Below are positions 18,960 to 28,238 of a stretch of 64,000 nt of DNA, piece by piece (the stretch's first letter is position 1; the number at the start of each line of letters is the position of its first letter). The DNA is from Caryophanales bacterium (GTDB lineage Bacteria > Bacillota > Bacilli > CAJFEE01). The stretch spans positions 644,497-708,496 of the forward strand of contig JAQSYP010000001.1 of NCBI GenBank assembly GCA_029256085.1, in the 5' to 3' direction. The position numbers and the translations under genes are program-made. The notes beneath the pieces were generated by a model that saw only the letters and a program-made list of their open reading frames with translations, had not been told where the DNA came from and searched no databases.

Positions 18960-19402
18960 AATTCAACTACAAATTTGAAAAAATCCTAAATTTAAAAGCA
19001 CAAGAGAAGGATTCGGTTTTGAAACAATACGAAGAAGCGAAGAGCATATTTGAAAATGTTGCAAATAAACTCTACGAATATCTTTTAAAAAAAGAAGAAT
19101 TAATTAATACTCAAGAAAATTTACTTCTAGATGGACTTACAATCTATGAAATAAAACAGCAGCAGTTATATATTCAAAATATCGAAAAGTTAATAAGTGA
19201 TTTCCAAACTAGAGTTATAGAAGCAAGACATAATATGCAAATGCAAGAGCAGATTTTAATAGAAAAAAATATAGAAGTGAAAAAATATGAAATTATGAAA
19301 GATAAATCATTTGTTTCATACTTAGAACAAATAAAATTATTAGAAAACACTCAAATGGATGAAATATCAATACAACAGCACTTGAATAAGGCGAATAGGT
19401 GA
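18956..19402 (+). CDS. fliJ: Flagellar export chaperone FliJ
   Basis: This is a 148-residue, almost entirely alpha-helical coiled-coil protein. Its N-terminus (FNYKFEKILNLKAQEKDSVL) is typical of FliJ, the central stalk of the FliHIJ ATPase complex. It starts with ATGA overlapping the fliI stop. Sequence conservation in FliJ is low, so the call rests on length, coiled coil and position between fliI and ylxF. Confidence 0.9.
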   Translation: MKFNYKFEKILNLKAQEKDSVLKQYEEAKSIFENVANKLYEYLLKKEELINTQENLLLDGLTIYEIKQQQLYIQNIEKLISDFQTRVIEARHNMQMQEQILIEKNIEVKKYEIMKDKSFVSYLEQIKLLENTQMDEISIQQHLNKANR

Positions 19403-19409
19403 TAATATT

Positions 19410-20015
19410 ATGGATGATAATTTAATTGAAAAACCTGAAAAAGAATATGGTGCCTTTCAATGGTTTGTATTTGTTATTCTAATACCATTAATGTTTGCAG
19501 TGACTATTTCATTAGTCATATTAATTGTGGCTGGTGTAAATGTATTTGATACAGCGAAGGATTTCGGAAAGAAAATTCCATACGTATCTACATTGCTCAA
19601 AGATGAAACAAAACCGGAAGACCAAATCCAATTGTTAGAGGATAATGTTGTTGACCTCCAAGCAACAAATGAAGAAAACCAAAAAACTATTGAAAGCTTA
19701 AATAATAAAGTTAGAAAACGCGATGATCAAATTACACAATTAAATGAAGAAATTTCTGAACTAAAACGTAAGCTTATGGATAATAACGTAGAAGCTGAAA
19801 AAGCAAACGTAAAACTTAATGAAATCGCAAAAATGTATGAAGGTATGTCTGCAAAAAAAGCCGCTGAAATTATTCCACAATTAAGCGATGATGAAGCAAT
19901 TATGATTTTATCTAGAATTTCAAATAGTTCGGTAAGTGCAATACTTGAAAAAATGGATGCAAAGGCAGCCGCAAAGTATACAGGATTACTCTCTAAACAA
20001 AATAATCAAAATTAA
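19410..20015 (+). CDS. ylxF: YlxF: membrane-anchored coiled-coil protein with MgtE-N/MotE-like domain
   Basis: This 201-residue protein has a single N-terminal transmembrane helix (about residues 14-42, WFVFVILIPLMFAVTISL). A long coiled coil follows (about 72-130), then a C-terminal MgtE N-domain-like repeat (KMYEGMSAKKAAEIIPQLSD, then EAIMILSRISNSSVSAILEK). The helix and coil with an outside MgtE-N domain resembles MotE, a motor chaperone in alphaproteobacteria. The B. subtilis gene ylxF is in the same place and is poorly characterised. A role in the motor or export is inference. Confidence 0.85.
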   Translation: MDDNLIEKPEKEYGAFQWFVFVILIPLMFAVTISLVILIVAGVNVFDTAKDFGKKIPYVSTLLKDETKPEDQIQLLEDNVVDLQATNEENQKTIESLNNKVRKRDDQITQLNEEISELKRKLMDNNVEAEKANVKLNEIAKMYEGMSAKKAAEIIPQLSDDEAIMILSRISNSSVSAILEKMDAKAAAKYTGLLSKQNNQN

Positions 20016-20041
20016 AATATCGATTAAAGGAGGATAGATTT

Positions 20042-21253
20042 ATGAAGGTTGATTTAGCGTTATGGGGAAACCCTGTTCAGGCATCTTCTAATAGTTCCTT
20101 GCAATCAGCATCAGTACCAGTCAATTTTTTTAACATGCTTCAATTGATTCAAGTTGATCCCACTACTTCATCAGCATTTGAAGATCAGGCAATCTCAATT
20201 GAACAGTTGTTTACTAAACTAAAAGAAATATTAAGTAAAAGTACAACTGAATTAGTAAAAACAACCGAAACTACTTCTCCAAAAGAAGTCGATAGTCAAG
20301 ATGAAAATAACCTAAATTTTGAAACATGGTTTATTCAGTTAACTACCCTAATTAATAAAATATTTGATCAAATAAGCAATGATAATAATCAGACTACCAA
20401 TGTAGATGTAGAAGCTAATATAACGAATATATTTTCTAGTAATGATAAATTGAAAATTTTCTTTAGTTCTTTAAACCCAACTCAAATTAAAGAATTAGAA
20501 AAAATAATCAATAGTATCAAAGACACTCTAGTAAAAAATGACTCTATTAAATTTGATCCTAAATTAATTGAAATCACCAAAGCTTTTGAAGAATATAATC
20601 CTAAAAAGAATAATCCAATACAGAATAATGTAAATCATAAATCGACTATAGTTGAGAAGGTTGTTGAAGTAATAAGGGAACTTCAACCAAATAAAGAAGT
20701 AAAACAAACCGAAATTAAACAGGTAATAAACATACTTGATAAATTTAGTACTGGGCAGCAGCTTAATAGAATTCAGCAGTTTTCTATTTTCACTCAAACT
20801 AGAGGAAATGAATTAAACACTGAAAACCTTATAAAACAATTTGAAAACATTTTATCATCAAGTATTATTAGTAAGTCTGCAAACCTTCAAAAATTAGTAG
20901 TTAAGTTATATCCAGAAAGTCTTGGTTCTCTAAGAATTGAGATATTACAGAATTCAGAGGGAATAACTGCAAGAATTCAAGCATCTACGCAACAAGTAAA
21001 ACAGCTTATTGATGCAAACCTACACACTCTAAAGCATTCACTAGCAGCACAAAATTTGAATGTAGAAAAGTTTGAGGTCACTCAGGCAATGAATCAAATG
21101 TTTGATAAAGGTTTACCAGATAGAGAGAATTTAAATCAGAATAATCAAAACTCTAGGCAACAACAGCAAAACTCAAAGGAAGAAGATTCAGAAAAGTCGT
21201 TTGAAACCTTCCTTAATGAACTAAAAGAAGTAGAAGGTGATAATATTGGCTAA
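20042..21253 (+). CDS. fliK: Flagellar hook-length control protein FliK
   Basis: FliK measures hook length and triggers the export switch through FlhB. The N-terminal two thirds are low-complexity, Asn/Thr/Lys-rich and presumably unfolded for export. The C-terminal Flg_hook domain is clear (LVVKLYPESLGSLRIEILQ, about residues 283-301, then ITARIQASTQQVKQLI). The tail is Gln/Asn-rich. At 403 residues it is shorter than the B. subtilis protein (487). Ruler regions vary widely. It overlaps flgD by 8 bases. Confidence 0.93.
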   Translation: MKVDLALWGNPVQASSNSSLQSASVPVNFFNMLQLIQVDPTTSSAFEDQAISIEQLFTKLKEILSKSTTELVKTTETTSPKEVDSQDENNLNFETWFIQLTTLINKIFDQISNDNNQTTNVDVEANITNIFSSNDKLKIFFSSLNPTQIKELEKIINSIKDTLVKNDSIKFDPKLIEITKAFEEYNPKKNNPIQNNVNHKSTIVEKVVEVIRELQPNKEVKQTEIKQVINILDKFSTGQQLNRIQQFSIFTQTRGNELNTENLIKQFENILSSSIISKSANLQKLVVKLYPESLGSLRIEILQNSEGITARIQASTQQVKQLIDANLHTLKHSLAAQNLNVEKFEVTQAMNQMFDKGLPDRENLNQNNQNSRQQQQNSKEEDSEKSFETFLNELKEVEGDNIG

Positions 21254-21698
21254 CTCAGTTGACTTTAGAAATTCTGTATTACTAAGTAATCAAAATCAAC
21301 AAAAATCACCAACTAGTAATATTCTAGGAAAAGATGATTTCCTAAAATTACTAATGACACAAATGCAAAACCAGGATCCACTGAATCCAATGCAAGATAA
21401 AGATTACATTGCTCAAATGGCAACATTTTCATCACTAGAACAGTTAACGAATATGAATACCATGTTGGAAAATTTCTTCACATATTCTGCTGAAAATAGC
21501 TTAATTCAGTATGGTGATATGATCGGTAAAAAAGTAGATTATACAGATGTTGTTACAAAAGAGGATGGCACAACAGAATCAATAACTGGAAATGGTACTG
21601 TTAAATCTGTCCATTTCAAGGATTATAAAGTAATGCTTGAACTTGAAGATGGTAAAATGATTAACGCAATTGGTGTAAATGTAATTTCAAAAGCTTAA
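21246..21698 (+). CDS. flgD: Flagellar hook scaffolding (cap) protein FlgD
   Basis: FlgD caps the growing hook and guides FlgE assembly. The N-terminal signature LGKDDFLKLLMTQMQNQDPL and the following NPMQDKDYIAQMATFSSLEQ are diagnostic. At 150 residues it is a short Bacillus-type FlgD. A TTG start at 21246 fits AAGG 8 bases upstream. An in-frame GTG at 21237 lies inside that ribosome binding site. It is translationally coupled to fliK. Confidence 0.95.
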   Translation: MANSVDFRNSVLLSNQNQQKSPTSNILGKDDFLKLLMTQMQNQDPLNPMQDKDYIAQMATFSSLEQLTNMNTMLENFFTYSAENSLIQYGDMIGKKVDYTDVVTKEDGTTESITGNGTVKSVHFKDYKVMLELEDGKMINAIGVNVISKA

Positions 21699-21735
21699 TA
21701 ATTAATCGATTTAAAAATCGAGAGGAGAATGTTAA

Positions 21736-22530
21736 ATGCTTCGTTCAATGTATTCAGGTATTAGTGGTATGAAGGGCTTCCAAACTAAGTTAGATGTAAT
21801 TGGTAACAACATTGCAAACGTAAATACGTTTGGATTTAAAAAGGGTCGTGTTACCTTTAAAGATATGATTTCACAAACAATATCTGGGGCGAGTGCACCT
21901 TCAGCTACAATTGGAGGAACCAATGCTAAGCAAGTAGGGTTAGGAACACAAATTTCTTCAATAGACACAATTCATACGCAAGGTAATATTCAAACAACTG
22001 GGAGACCACTAGATATTTCTATTAGTGGTGATGGTTATTTTGTTGTTGCGAGTGGATCAGACACTTTATATACACGTGCTGGAAACTTTTATCTTGATGA
22101 GAATGGGAGTCTAGTAAACTCTGAAGGTTTATTCCTTCAAAGTACAGGAGGAGCAAATATAACTATCCCAACAACTGCAAAAAGCTATAGCATCTCTTCA
22201 AATGGTGATGTGGTTTATGTTGCTGCAGATGGAACATCCACTACTTTGGGTCCAATTGCACTAGCCAAATTTGCTAATAATGAAGGATTAGAAAAAGTTG
22301 GTGGAAACACATATAGAGAAACTCAAAACTCAGGAACACCTACAACTAATAATGTTCCTGGAACAAACGGTACAGGATTTTTAGTTTCAGGATCTCTTGA
22401 AATGTCAAACGTTGATCTTTCTGAAGAATTTACAGAAATGATCGTTGCACAACGTGGATTCCAGGCTAATACTAGAATTATCACTACATCTGATGAAATA
22501 TTACAAGAACTTGTTAACTTAAAGCGATAG
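21736..22530 (+). CDS. flgE: Flagellar hook protein FlgE (Bacillus short type)
   Basis: This is the hook subunit. It has the N-terminal rod/hook signature (MLRSMYSGISGMKGFQTKLD, then IGNNIANVNTFGFKKGRVTF), a central FlgE D2-type region (ISGDGYFVVASGSDTLYTRA), and the C-terminal polymerisation block (SNVDLSEEFTEMIVAQRGFQ, then ANTRIITTSDEILQELVNLK). At 264 residues it equals the B. subtilis hook protein, which older annotation calls FlgG. A GAGGAGA ribosome binding site precedes ATG. Confidence 0.93.
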   Translation: MLRSMYSGISGMKGFQTKLDVIGNNIANVNTFGFKKGRVTFKDMISQTISGASAPSATIGGTNAKQVGLGTQISSIDTIHTQGNIQTTGRPLDISISGDGYFVVASGSDTLYTRAGNFYLDENGSLVNSEGLFLQSTGGANITIPTTAKSYSISSNGDVVYVAADGTSTTLGPIALAKFANNEGLEKVGGNTYRETQNSGTPTTNNVPGTNGTGFLVSGSLEMSNVDLSEEFTEMIVAQRGFQANTRIITTSDEILQELVNLKR

Positions 22531-22562
22531 GGGGATAGAGGGCTATTCATAGCCTCCTAATT

Positions 22563-22793
22563 ATGATTAGTGTAACGCGTCTAAATGGTCAAACTTTTCA
22601 TATTAATGCTTTATATATCGAACAAATTCAATCATTTCCTGATACTACAATAACACTTACTAGTGGAAAGATTTTTGTTGTAAAAGAAAATGAGCGAGAT
22701 GTAGTAGATAAAATTACTGATTTTTATCGGACTATTCAATTATTTAGCGCTAAGGATCTAAAAGTAGAGGGGTATAAGTTCAATGAAGAATAA
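22563..22793 (+). CDS. swrD: FlbD-family protein SwrD (YlzI)
   Basis: This is a 76-residue FlbD-family protein ([20 protein letters not shown], then [20 protein letters not shown]). In B. subtilis the equivalent gene, between flgE and fliL, is swrD. It raises motor power and is needed for swarming. The biochemical activity is unknown. The ribosome binding site is weak (the upstream sequence is CATAGCCTCCTAATT), so expression may depend on coupling to flgE. Its stop region overlaps fliL by 11 bases. Confidence 0.9.
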   Translation: MISVTRLNGQTFHINALYIEQIQSFPDTTITLTSGKIFVVKENERDVVDKITDFYRTIQLFSAKDLKVEGYKFNEE

Positions 22794-23208
22794 ATTACTT
22801 AGTATCACTATTATTATGCTCCTTGCAATAACACTTGTTGCGGTAGTTGCGGGTATAATTATTTTAAAGTTATCAAAAGGTGACGAACCAAAGGAACCAA
22901 AAATTGAAGAAGTTGTAGCCAGTTCTGTAGACATACCAGAGATTACAACAAATCTTGTTGGTGGTAAATTTATTAAAATATCTTTTAAAATTCAAACTGA
23001 TAGTGAAGATGCTAAAGCAGAACTTGAGCAAAGGGATTTCCAAGTAAAAGATATTATTATAAAAGAGATTTCAGAAACTGATGCACAGACTCTAAAAGGT
23101 AAAGATGGTATTGTTAACTTAGAAAATAATATAAAAGAAAAAATAAATGAATTAATGCAAGAGGGTACTATTATCAGAGTATATACAACGTCCTTTATAT
23201 TACAGTAA
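22783..23208 (+). CDS. fliL: Flagellar basal-body-associated protein FliL
   Basis: FliL surrounds the stator units and supports torque. The 141-residue protein has a short cytoplasmic N-terminus, one transmembrane helix (about residues 5-29, [20 protein letters not shown]) and an extracytoplasmic SPFH-like domain ([20 protein letters not shown], then [14 protein letters not shown]). That is the FliL pattern. A GAGG ribosome binding site lies inside swrD. Confidence 0.94.
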   Translation: MKNKLLSITIIMLLAITLVAVVAGIIILKLSKGDEPKEPKIEEVVASSVDIPEITTNLVGGKFIKISFKIQTDSEDAKAELEQRDFQVKDIIIKEISETDAQTLKGKDGIVNLENNIKEKINELMQEGTIIRVYTTSFILQ

Positions 23209-23255
23209 TTAAGTGGAGATTACCTTAAGGCGTTACGAAAGCAGAGGTGAGCGTT

Positions 23256-24254
23256 TTGTCTGGAGAGGTATTGTCTCAGAATGAAATAGATGCCCTTCTA
23301 TCGGCACTTTCTACAGGTGAAATGGATGCCGATGAATTGAAAAAAGAGGAATCAGAGAAAAAAGTAAGAGTCTATGACTTCAAAAGAGCACTTAGATTTT
23401 CAAAAGATCAAATAAGAAGTTTAACTAGAATACATGAAAACTTTGCTCGTTTACTTACAACTTATTTCTCAGCCCAACTAAGAACATTTATACAAATTTC
23501 CGTAGCATCAGTTGATCAAATTCCGTATGAGGAATTTATACGATCAATTCCAAAAATGACAATATTAAACATCTATGATGTTCCGCCTTTAGATGGTAGA
23601 ATTATTCTCGAGGTCAATCCTAATATTGCATATTCAATGATGGATAGACTGATGGGTGGACTTGGCTCTGCAGTTAGTAAAGTTGAAAATCTAACTGAGA
23701 TTGAAACTAAAATTATGTCTGGTTTGTTTGAAAAAGCTATTGATAATTTATCCGAGGCATGGAGTTCAATCGTAGAAGTTGAGCCGCAACTATCAGAATT
23801 TGAAGTGAATCCACAATTTTTACAATTAGTATCGCCTAACGAAACGGTAATTGTTATTTCTTTAAACACTCAGATCGGTGATACTAGTGGCATGATAAAC
23901 ATCTGTTATCCTCACGTAGTTTTGGAGCCTATAATACCAAAGTTATCTGTACACTATTGGATGCAAGAAACTAAAAAGGATCATGATGAAGTCAAATACG
24001 AGGCATTAAAGAAAAATTTGAAAAAGGCTGTTGTACCTGTTATTGCGCAGCTTGGTACATCTAATATTTCAATTTCAGAATTTCTATCATTAGATTATGG
24101 TGATGTAATTCAACTAGATCAACTCGTTACTGATCCACTTATTGTAAAAATAGATCAAGAACCTAAATACACAGCCCAACCAGGTTGTGTAAATAAAAAA
24201 ATGGCTATTCAAATAATAGACATTCTAAAGGGGGAAGATGAAGATGATGAGTGA
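23256..24254 (+). CDS. fliM: Flagellar motor switch protein FliM
   Basis: FliM is the C-ring protein that binds phosphorylated CheY. The N-terminal CheY-binding motif (VLSQNEIDALLSAL, residues about 5-18) is intact. The CheC-like middle (FAQLLT-type ENFARLLTTYFSAQLRTFIQ) and the C-terminal SpoA domain (ISEFLSLDYGDVIQLDQLVT) follow. A TTG start at 23256 gives 332 residues, the B. subtilis length, and has GAGG upstream. The GTG at 23247 lies in the ribosome binding site. It overlaps fliY. Confidence 0.96.
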   Translation: MSGEVLSQNEIDALLSALSTGEMDADELKKEESEKKVRVYDFKRALRFSKDQIRSLTRIHENFARLLTTYFSAQLRTFIQISVASVDQIPYEEFIRSIPKMTILNIYDVPPLDGRIILEVNPNIAYSMMDRLMGGLGSAVSKVENLTEIETKIMSGLFEKAIDNLSEAWSSIVEVEPQLSEFEVNPQFLQLVSPNETVIVISLNTQIGDTSGMINICYPHVVLEPIIPKLSVHYWMQETKKDHDEVKYEALKKNLKKAVVPVIAQLGTSNISISEFLSLDYGDVIQLDQLVTDPLIVKIDQEPKYTAQPGCVNKKMAIQIIDILKGEDEDDE

Positions 24255-25452
24255 TGATATGCTTTCCCAAGAAGAAATAGAAGCACTTTTAAAAGGGGAA
24301 CTAGAAAAGGGCTTAGATAGTAATAATTCTTTTAAAGAAGAATTGCCTGAAATAAGTGATGTACTGTCACCAATTGAACAAGATGCCCTTGGTGAAATAG
24401 GCAATATTTCTTTTGGAAGTTCTGCTACAGCTCTATCTACATTACTAAATCAAAAGGTAGAAATTACAACACCCAATGTAACACTCGTACGTCGTGAGGA
24501 TTTAATAAATGAATTTCCAAGCCCGTATGTTGCTGTATCCGTTGGGTATACTGTAGGTTTTTCCGGTACCAATCTTTTAATAATTAACACTAGTGACGCT
24601 GCAGTTATTGCTGATTTAATGCTTGGTGGGGACGGACTTAATCCAAGAGATTATATGGATGAAATTCAGCTAAGTGCAGTCCAAGAAGCAATGAATCAAA
24701 TGATGGGTTCTGCTGCAACATCATTATCTACAATTTTTAGTAAGAAAGTTGATATTTCTCCTCCTAGTATAGATATTTTAGATCTACCACATGGAGAAGG
24801 TGAAGATACAATCCCTAAAAATGATACCTTAGTTAAGATATCTTTTAAATTAAAGATTGGTAACTTAATTGATTCATTCATTATGCAATTATTGGAACCA
24901 GAATTTGCAAAAAATTTAGTTAATATATTATTAGCTAAAACTGAGGAATCAACTAACACACAACCAGAAGCAATACAGCACTCATATACTGAACCAAGTG
25001 TAACACCAGTATATGAGCAACAGGTTATTCACACTCCGCAACCGCAACTACAACCTGTTGGAGCAAACAGGAGTGTTGATCCATATATGGAACAAAGACA
25101 AAATTTTGGAAACCATGTTAGTAGAAATAATGCAGATGTACAACCAGCAGTTTTTTCTCAATTTCAAAATACAAATCTGCCAGAAAGTGAAGCAAGAAAT
25201 TTAAACATGCTTCTTGATATTCCACTTTCTGTAACAGTTGAACTTGGAAGAACAAAGAGAACTGTAAAAGATATTTTGGAATTAGGGCACGGTTCAATAA
25301 TTGAACTAGACAAGCTTGCCGGAGAACCAGTTGATATATTAGTTAACAACAAACTAATAGCAAAAGGTGAGGTTGTAGTAATCGAAGAAAATTTTGGTGT
25401 CCGTATTACTGATATAATCAGTCAATCTGATAGATTAAATAATCTTAAATAA
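24244..25452 (+). CDS. fliY: Flagellar motor switch phosphatase FliY
   Basis: FliY is a C-ring protein and CheY-P phosphatase of Gram-positives. It has an N-terminal CheY-binding-like motif (MLSQEEIEALLKGE). The CheC-like domain has two intact E-x2-N phosphatase sites (DALGEIGNISFGSSATALST and SAVQEAMNQMMGSAATSLST). A Pro/Gln-rich linker follows (about residues 240-310), then a C-terminal SpoA/FliN domain (VELGRTKRTVKDILELGHGS). Several ATGs cluster at the start. I chose 24244, 7 bases after the AAAGGGGGAA ribosome binding site. 24238 and 24247 are alternatives. Confidence 0.95.
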   Translation: MMSDDMLSQEEIEALLKGELEKGLDSNNSFKEELPEISDVLSPIEQDALGEIGNISFGSSATALSTLLNQKVEITTPNVTLVRREDLINEFPSPYVAVSVGYTVGFSGTNLLIINTSDAAVIADLMLGGDGLNPRDYMDEIQLSAVQEAMNQMMGSAATSLSTIFSKKVDISPPSIDILDLPHGEGEDTIPKNDTLVKISFKLKIGNLIDSFIMQLLEPEFAKNLVNILLAKTEESTNTQPEAIQHSYTEPSVTPVYEQQVIHTPQPQLQPVGANRSVDPYMEQRQNFGNHVSRNNADVQPAVFSQFQNTNLPESEARNLNMLLDIPLSVTVELGRTKRTVKDILELGHGSIIELDKLAGEPVDILVNNKLIAKGEVVVIEENFGVRITDIISQSDRLNNLK

Positions 25453-25469
25453 TTAGGAGGAGTTCTTTC

Positions 25470-25832
25470 ATGGCACACAAGATACTAATCGTTGATGATG
25501 CTGCTTTCATGCGAATGATGATTAAAGACATACTAACAAAGAATGGCTATGATGTAGTTGGTGAAGCTGCTGATGGAGCACAAGCTGTAGAAATGTATAA
25601 AGAACATTCACCTGATTTGGTTACTTTAGACATAACAATGCCAGAAATGGATGGTATTACTGCATTAAAACAAATCAGAAGTATGAATCCAAATGCAAAG
25701 GTTATTATGTGCTCAGCAATGGGCCAACAAGCAATGGTAATTGATGCAATTCAAGCTGGTGCTAAGGACTTTATCGTTAAACCTTTCCAAGCTGAACGTG
25801 TATTAGAAGCTATTGCAAAAACACTATCATAA
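25470..25832 (+). CDS. cheY: Chemotaxis response regulator CheY
   Basis: This single-domain receiver of 120 residues carries the CheA signal to the switch. The acidic pocket is DD in ILIVDDAAFMRMMI, the phosphorylation site is the Asp of VTLDITMPEMDGI (about residue 54), and the switch Ser/Thr and Lys are in MCSAMGQ and FIVKPFQ. In Bacillus CheY-P promotes smooth swimming. A strong AGGAGGAG ribosome binding site precedes it. Confidence 0.97.
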   Translation: MAHKILIVDDAAFMRMMIKDILTKNGYDVVGEAADGAQAVEMYKEHSPDLVTLDITMPEMDGITALKQIRSMNPNAKVIMCSAMGQQAMVIDAIQAGAKDFIVKPFQAERVLEAIAKTLS

Positions 25833-25853
25833 AAAATGAATGTGGTGAGATAA

Positions 25854-26507
25854 TTGTTTTTAACAAAAAAATCTACTTTACTACTAGTATTGTTTACTAT
25901 CATTTTTGTTTTTGCATCTACAAACACATCAATTGTAGATGCAAAACAATTATCTGCAAAAGAATGTATAGAGAAACCTGAACTATGTAAGAAAAAAGAA
26001 GAAGTGTCAAAGGATGGACAAGCTACTGAAACGAATACTAGTGTAACTGCTTGGGATTACTTTAAAATGATGTTCGCACTTATATTTGTAATATTTCTCA
26101 TTTATGCTTTTCTTCGTATAATTCAAGCTAAAAATAGAGTTTTTAATAGCAATGAACTATTACAGAACTTGGGTGGTTCCGCTCTAGGTAATAATAGATC
26201 AGTTCAAATAGTAAAGGTTGGAAATAGTGTTCTAGTTTTAGGAGTAGGTGAAGATATTAGTCTACTCAAGGAAATTAACAATGAGTTAGAAGTTGAAGAA
26301 ATACTAGAACAGTATAATGATAGACTTCAAAATATGTTTAAACCAAATTCATTTATTGAAAAATTTCTAAATAAATCCAATGTAAGTAATGAAACAGTAA
26401 CAAAAGGCTTTAAGGATCAATTTCTTCATCAACTAAAAGAAATATCAAACCAAAGAAACAGTATGATGAGAGAGTTAGAGCATGATAGGAAGGATTTGGA
26501 TCAATGA
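25854..26507 (+). CDS. fliZ: Flagellar biosynthesis protein FliZ (FliO-type)
   Basis: This membrane protein is related to FliO, the assembly factor for the FliP gate. It has a signal-like hydrophobic N-terminus (residues 7-24), an external charged stretch, a transmembrane helix (about 61-82, YFKMMFALIFVIFLIYAFLR) and a cytoplasmic FliO domain (VQIVKVGNSVLVLGVGEDIS). At 217 residues it matches B. subtilis FliZ (219). The start is TTG preceded by GGTGAG. It overlaps fliP by 4 bases. Confidence 0.92.
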   Translation: MFLTKKSTLLLVLFTIIFVFASTNTSIVDAKQLSAKECIEKPELCKKKEEVSKDGQATETNTSVTAWDYFKMMFALIFVIFLIYAFLRIIQAKNRVFNSNELLQNLGGSALGNNRSVQIVKVGNSVLVLGVGEDISLLKEINNELEVEEILEQYNDRLQNMFKPNSFIEKFLNKSNVSNETVTKGFKDQFLHQLKEISNQRNSMMRELEHDRKDLDQ

Positions 26508-27169
26508 ACGAATTTTTTCAATTATTCAATGCTAGTGATCCCGCGAATGTTGCAACATCGGTTAAATTATTTTTAGTTCTTACAGTATTATCCATTGCAC
26601 CAGGAATTCTAATTTTAATGACGTCGTTCACTAGAATAATAATTGTTTTATCATTTGTTAGAACGTCATTGGCAACACAGCAAATGCCTCCTAACCAAGT
26701 TCTAATTGCACTAGCGATGTTTATGACATTTTTTATTATGGGACCTACTTTTAATAAGGTTAATAAAGAAGCTCTTACACCGCTATTTGAAGAAAAAATA
26801 ACATTAGATGAAGCGTATGACAAAGCGTCCATTCCCTTTAAGCATTTCATGAGTAAGCATACGAGGGAAAAAGACCTAGCTTTATTTATGAATTATGCTG
26901 GATATAGTAAGCCTAAAAAGGTTGAAGATATCCCGATGGCTGCATTAGTTCCAGCGTTTGCTATCAGTGAAATTAAAACATCATTTCAGATAGGTTTTAT
27001 GATATTCATTCCGTTTTTAGTTATAGATATAATTGTAGCTAGTGTCCTAATGTCGATGGGGATGATGATGCTACCACCAGTTATGATTTCTCTACCATTT
27101 AAGATTTTACTTTTTGTTCTAGTAGATGGATGGTATCTAGTTGTTAAATCACTACTACAAAGCTTTTAG
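26504..27169 (+). CDS. fliP: Flagellar export gate protein FliP
   Basis: FliP is a core of the type III export gate (FliPQR). It has hydrophobic helices at both ends (LFLVLTVLSIAPGILILMTS, about residues 22-41; FMIFIPFLVIDIIVASVLMS, about 165-184). The family motif FTRIIIVLSFVRTSLATQQM and the C-terminal MGMMMLPPVMISLPFKILLF are present. At 221 residues it equals B. subtilis FliP. Like other Gram-positive FliP it has no long cleavable signal. Confidence 0.97.
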   Translation: MNEFFQLFNASDPANVATSVKLFLVLTVLSIAPGILILMTSFTRIIIVLSFVRTSLATQQMPPNQVLIALAMFMTFFIMGPTFNKVNKEALTPLFEEKITLDEAYDKASIPFKHFMSKHTREKDLALFMNYAGYSKPKKVEDIPMAALVPAFAISEIKTSFQIGFMIFIPFLVIDIIVASVLMSMGMMMLPPVMISLPFKILLFVLVDGWYLVVKSLLQSF

Positions 27170-27186
27170 AAGGGGTGTATTAATCA

Positions 27187-27456
27187 ATGAGCTTAGAAGC
27201 AGTCATATCTCTAGCTGAAAAAGGTATTTACACCATTCTAATGGTAAGCGGACCTCTTTTACTACTTGCCTTAGTTGTAGGATTGATAGTTAGTATTTTT
27301 CAGGCAACTACGCAAATTCAAGAGCAAACGTTGGCTTTTATTCCAAAAATAGTTGCTGTTTTAGTAGGAATAATATTTTTCGGACCATGGATGTTAAAGC
27401 AATTATTGACCTATGCTACTGATATATTTTCCAATCTAAACAGGTTCGTAGGGTAG
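27187..27456 (+). CDS. fliQ: Flagellar export gate protein FliQ
   Basis: FliQ is an 89-residue two-helix membrane protein of the export gate. The helices are about residues 16-41 and 50-73. The connecting IFQATTQIQEQTLAFIPKIV is the family signature. It lies 17 bases after fliP and 1 base before fliR. Confidence 0.97.
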   Translation: MSLEAVISLAEKGIYTILMVSGPLLLLALVVGLIVSIFQATTQIQEQTLAFIPKIVAVLVGIIFFGPWMLKQLLTYATDIFSNLNRFVG

Positions 27457-27457
27457 T

Positions 27458-28237
27458 ATGGATGCATTAGTTGCTAATTTCCCAACACTACTACTAGTCA
27501 TTACTAGAATTTCTTCATTTTTTGTTACTGTTCCATTATTTTCATATAGAACTATACCAAATAATTTAAAGATTGGGTTAGCGGTTCTGTTATCTTTTCT
27601 AGTATCTACATCGATGAAATTGCCTGTTGTAGAAATCGATGATGTGTATTTAATGTTAGTCTTAAAGGAAGCAATGGTTGGATTATCAATTGGCTTAATT
27701 GCATTTATAATGATGTCTGCAATTCAGATAGCTGGCGGATTTATAGATTTTCAGATGGGATTTGCAATCGTTAACGTAATTGATCCCCAAACCGGTGCAC
27801 AAGGGCCGATTATGGGTCAGTACTTTTATGTAATTGCACTACTACTATTACTAACATTTAATGGACATCATTTATTACTTGATGGAATTTACTATAGCTA
27901 CAAAATTGTACCTATTACTAGTGTTGCAAATTTTCCTTTTGGAAGTGAACATTTAGTAGAGTACTTTGTAAGAACATTTAATTCAATGTTTATAATAGCT
28001 TTTCAAATGGCTGCACCTGTAGTAGGGACTTTATTTTTAGTTGATCTAGCCTTAGGTATAGTAGCAAGAACCGTACCACAACTCAACATCTTTGTTGTTG
28101 GGCTACCATTAAAAATACTTGTAAGTTTAGTTTTAATAGCTATTTCTATGTCAGCTTTTTCACTTGTATTAAATAACTTATTCCAACAAGTGATAGAAGT
28201 AATGCGTGGACTCATGGAAATAATTGGAGGAGTATAA
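27458..28237 (+). CDS. fliR: Flagellar export gate protein FliR
   Basis: FliR is a 259-residue polytopic membrane protein of the export gate. It has six or so hydrophobic segments. Typical blocks are RISSFFVTVPLFSYRTIPNN near the N-terminus, GFIDFQMGFAIVNVIDPQTG (about residues 92-111) and NIFVVGLPLKILVSL near the C-terminus. It ends one base before flhB. Confidence 0.97.
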   Translation: MDALVANFPTLLLVITRISSFFVTVPLFSYRTIPNNLKIGLAVLLSFLVSTSMKLPVVEIDDVYLMLVLKEAMVGLSIGLIAFIMMSAIQIAGGFIDFQMGFAIVNVIDPQTGAQGPIMGQYFYVIALLLLLTFNGHHLLLDGIYYSYKIVPITSVANFPFGSEHLVEYFVRTFNSMFIIAFQMAAPVVGTLFLVDLALGIVARTVPQLNIFVVGLPLKILVSLVLIAISMSAFSLVLNNLFQQVIEVMRGLMEIIGGV

Positions 28238-28238
28238 C

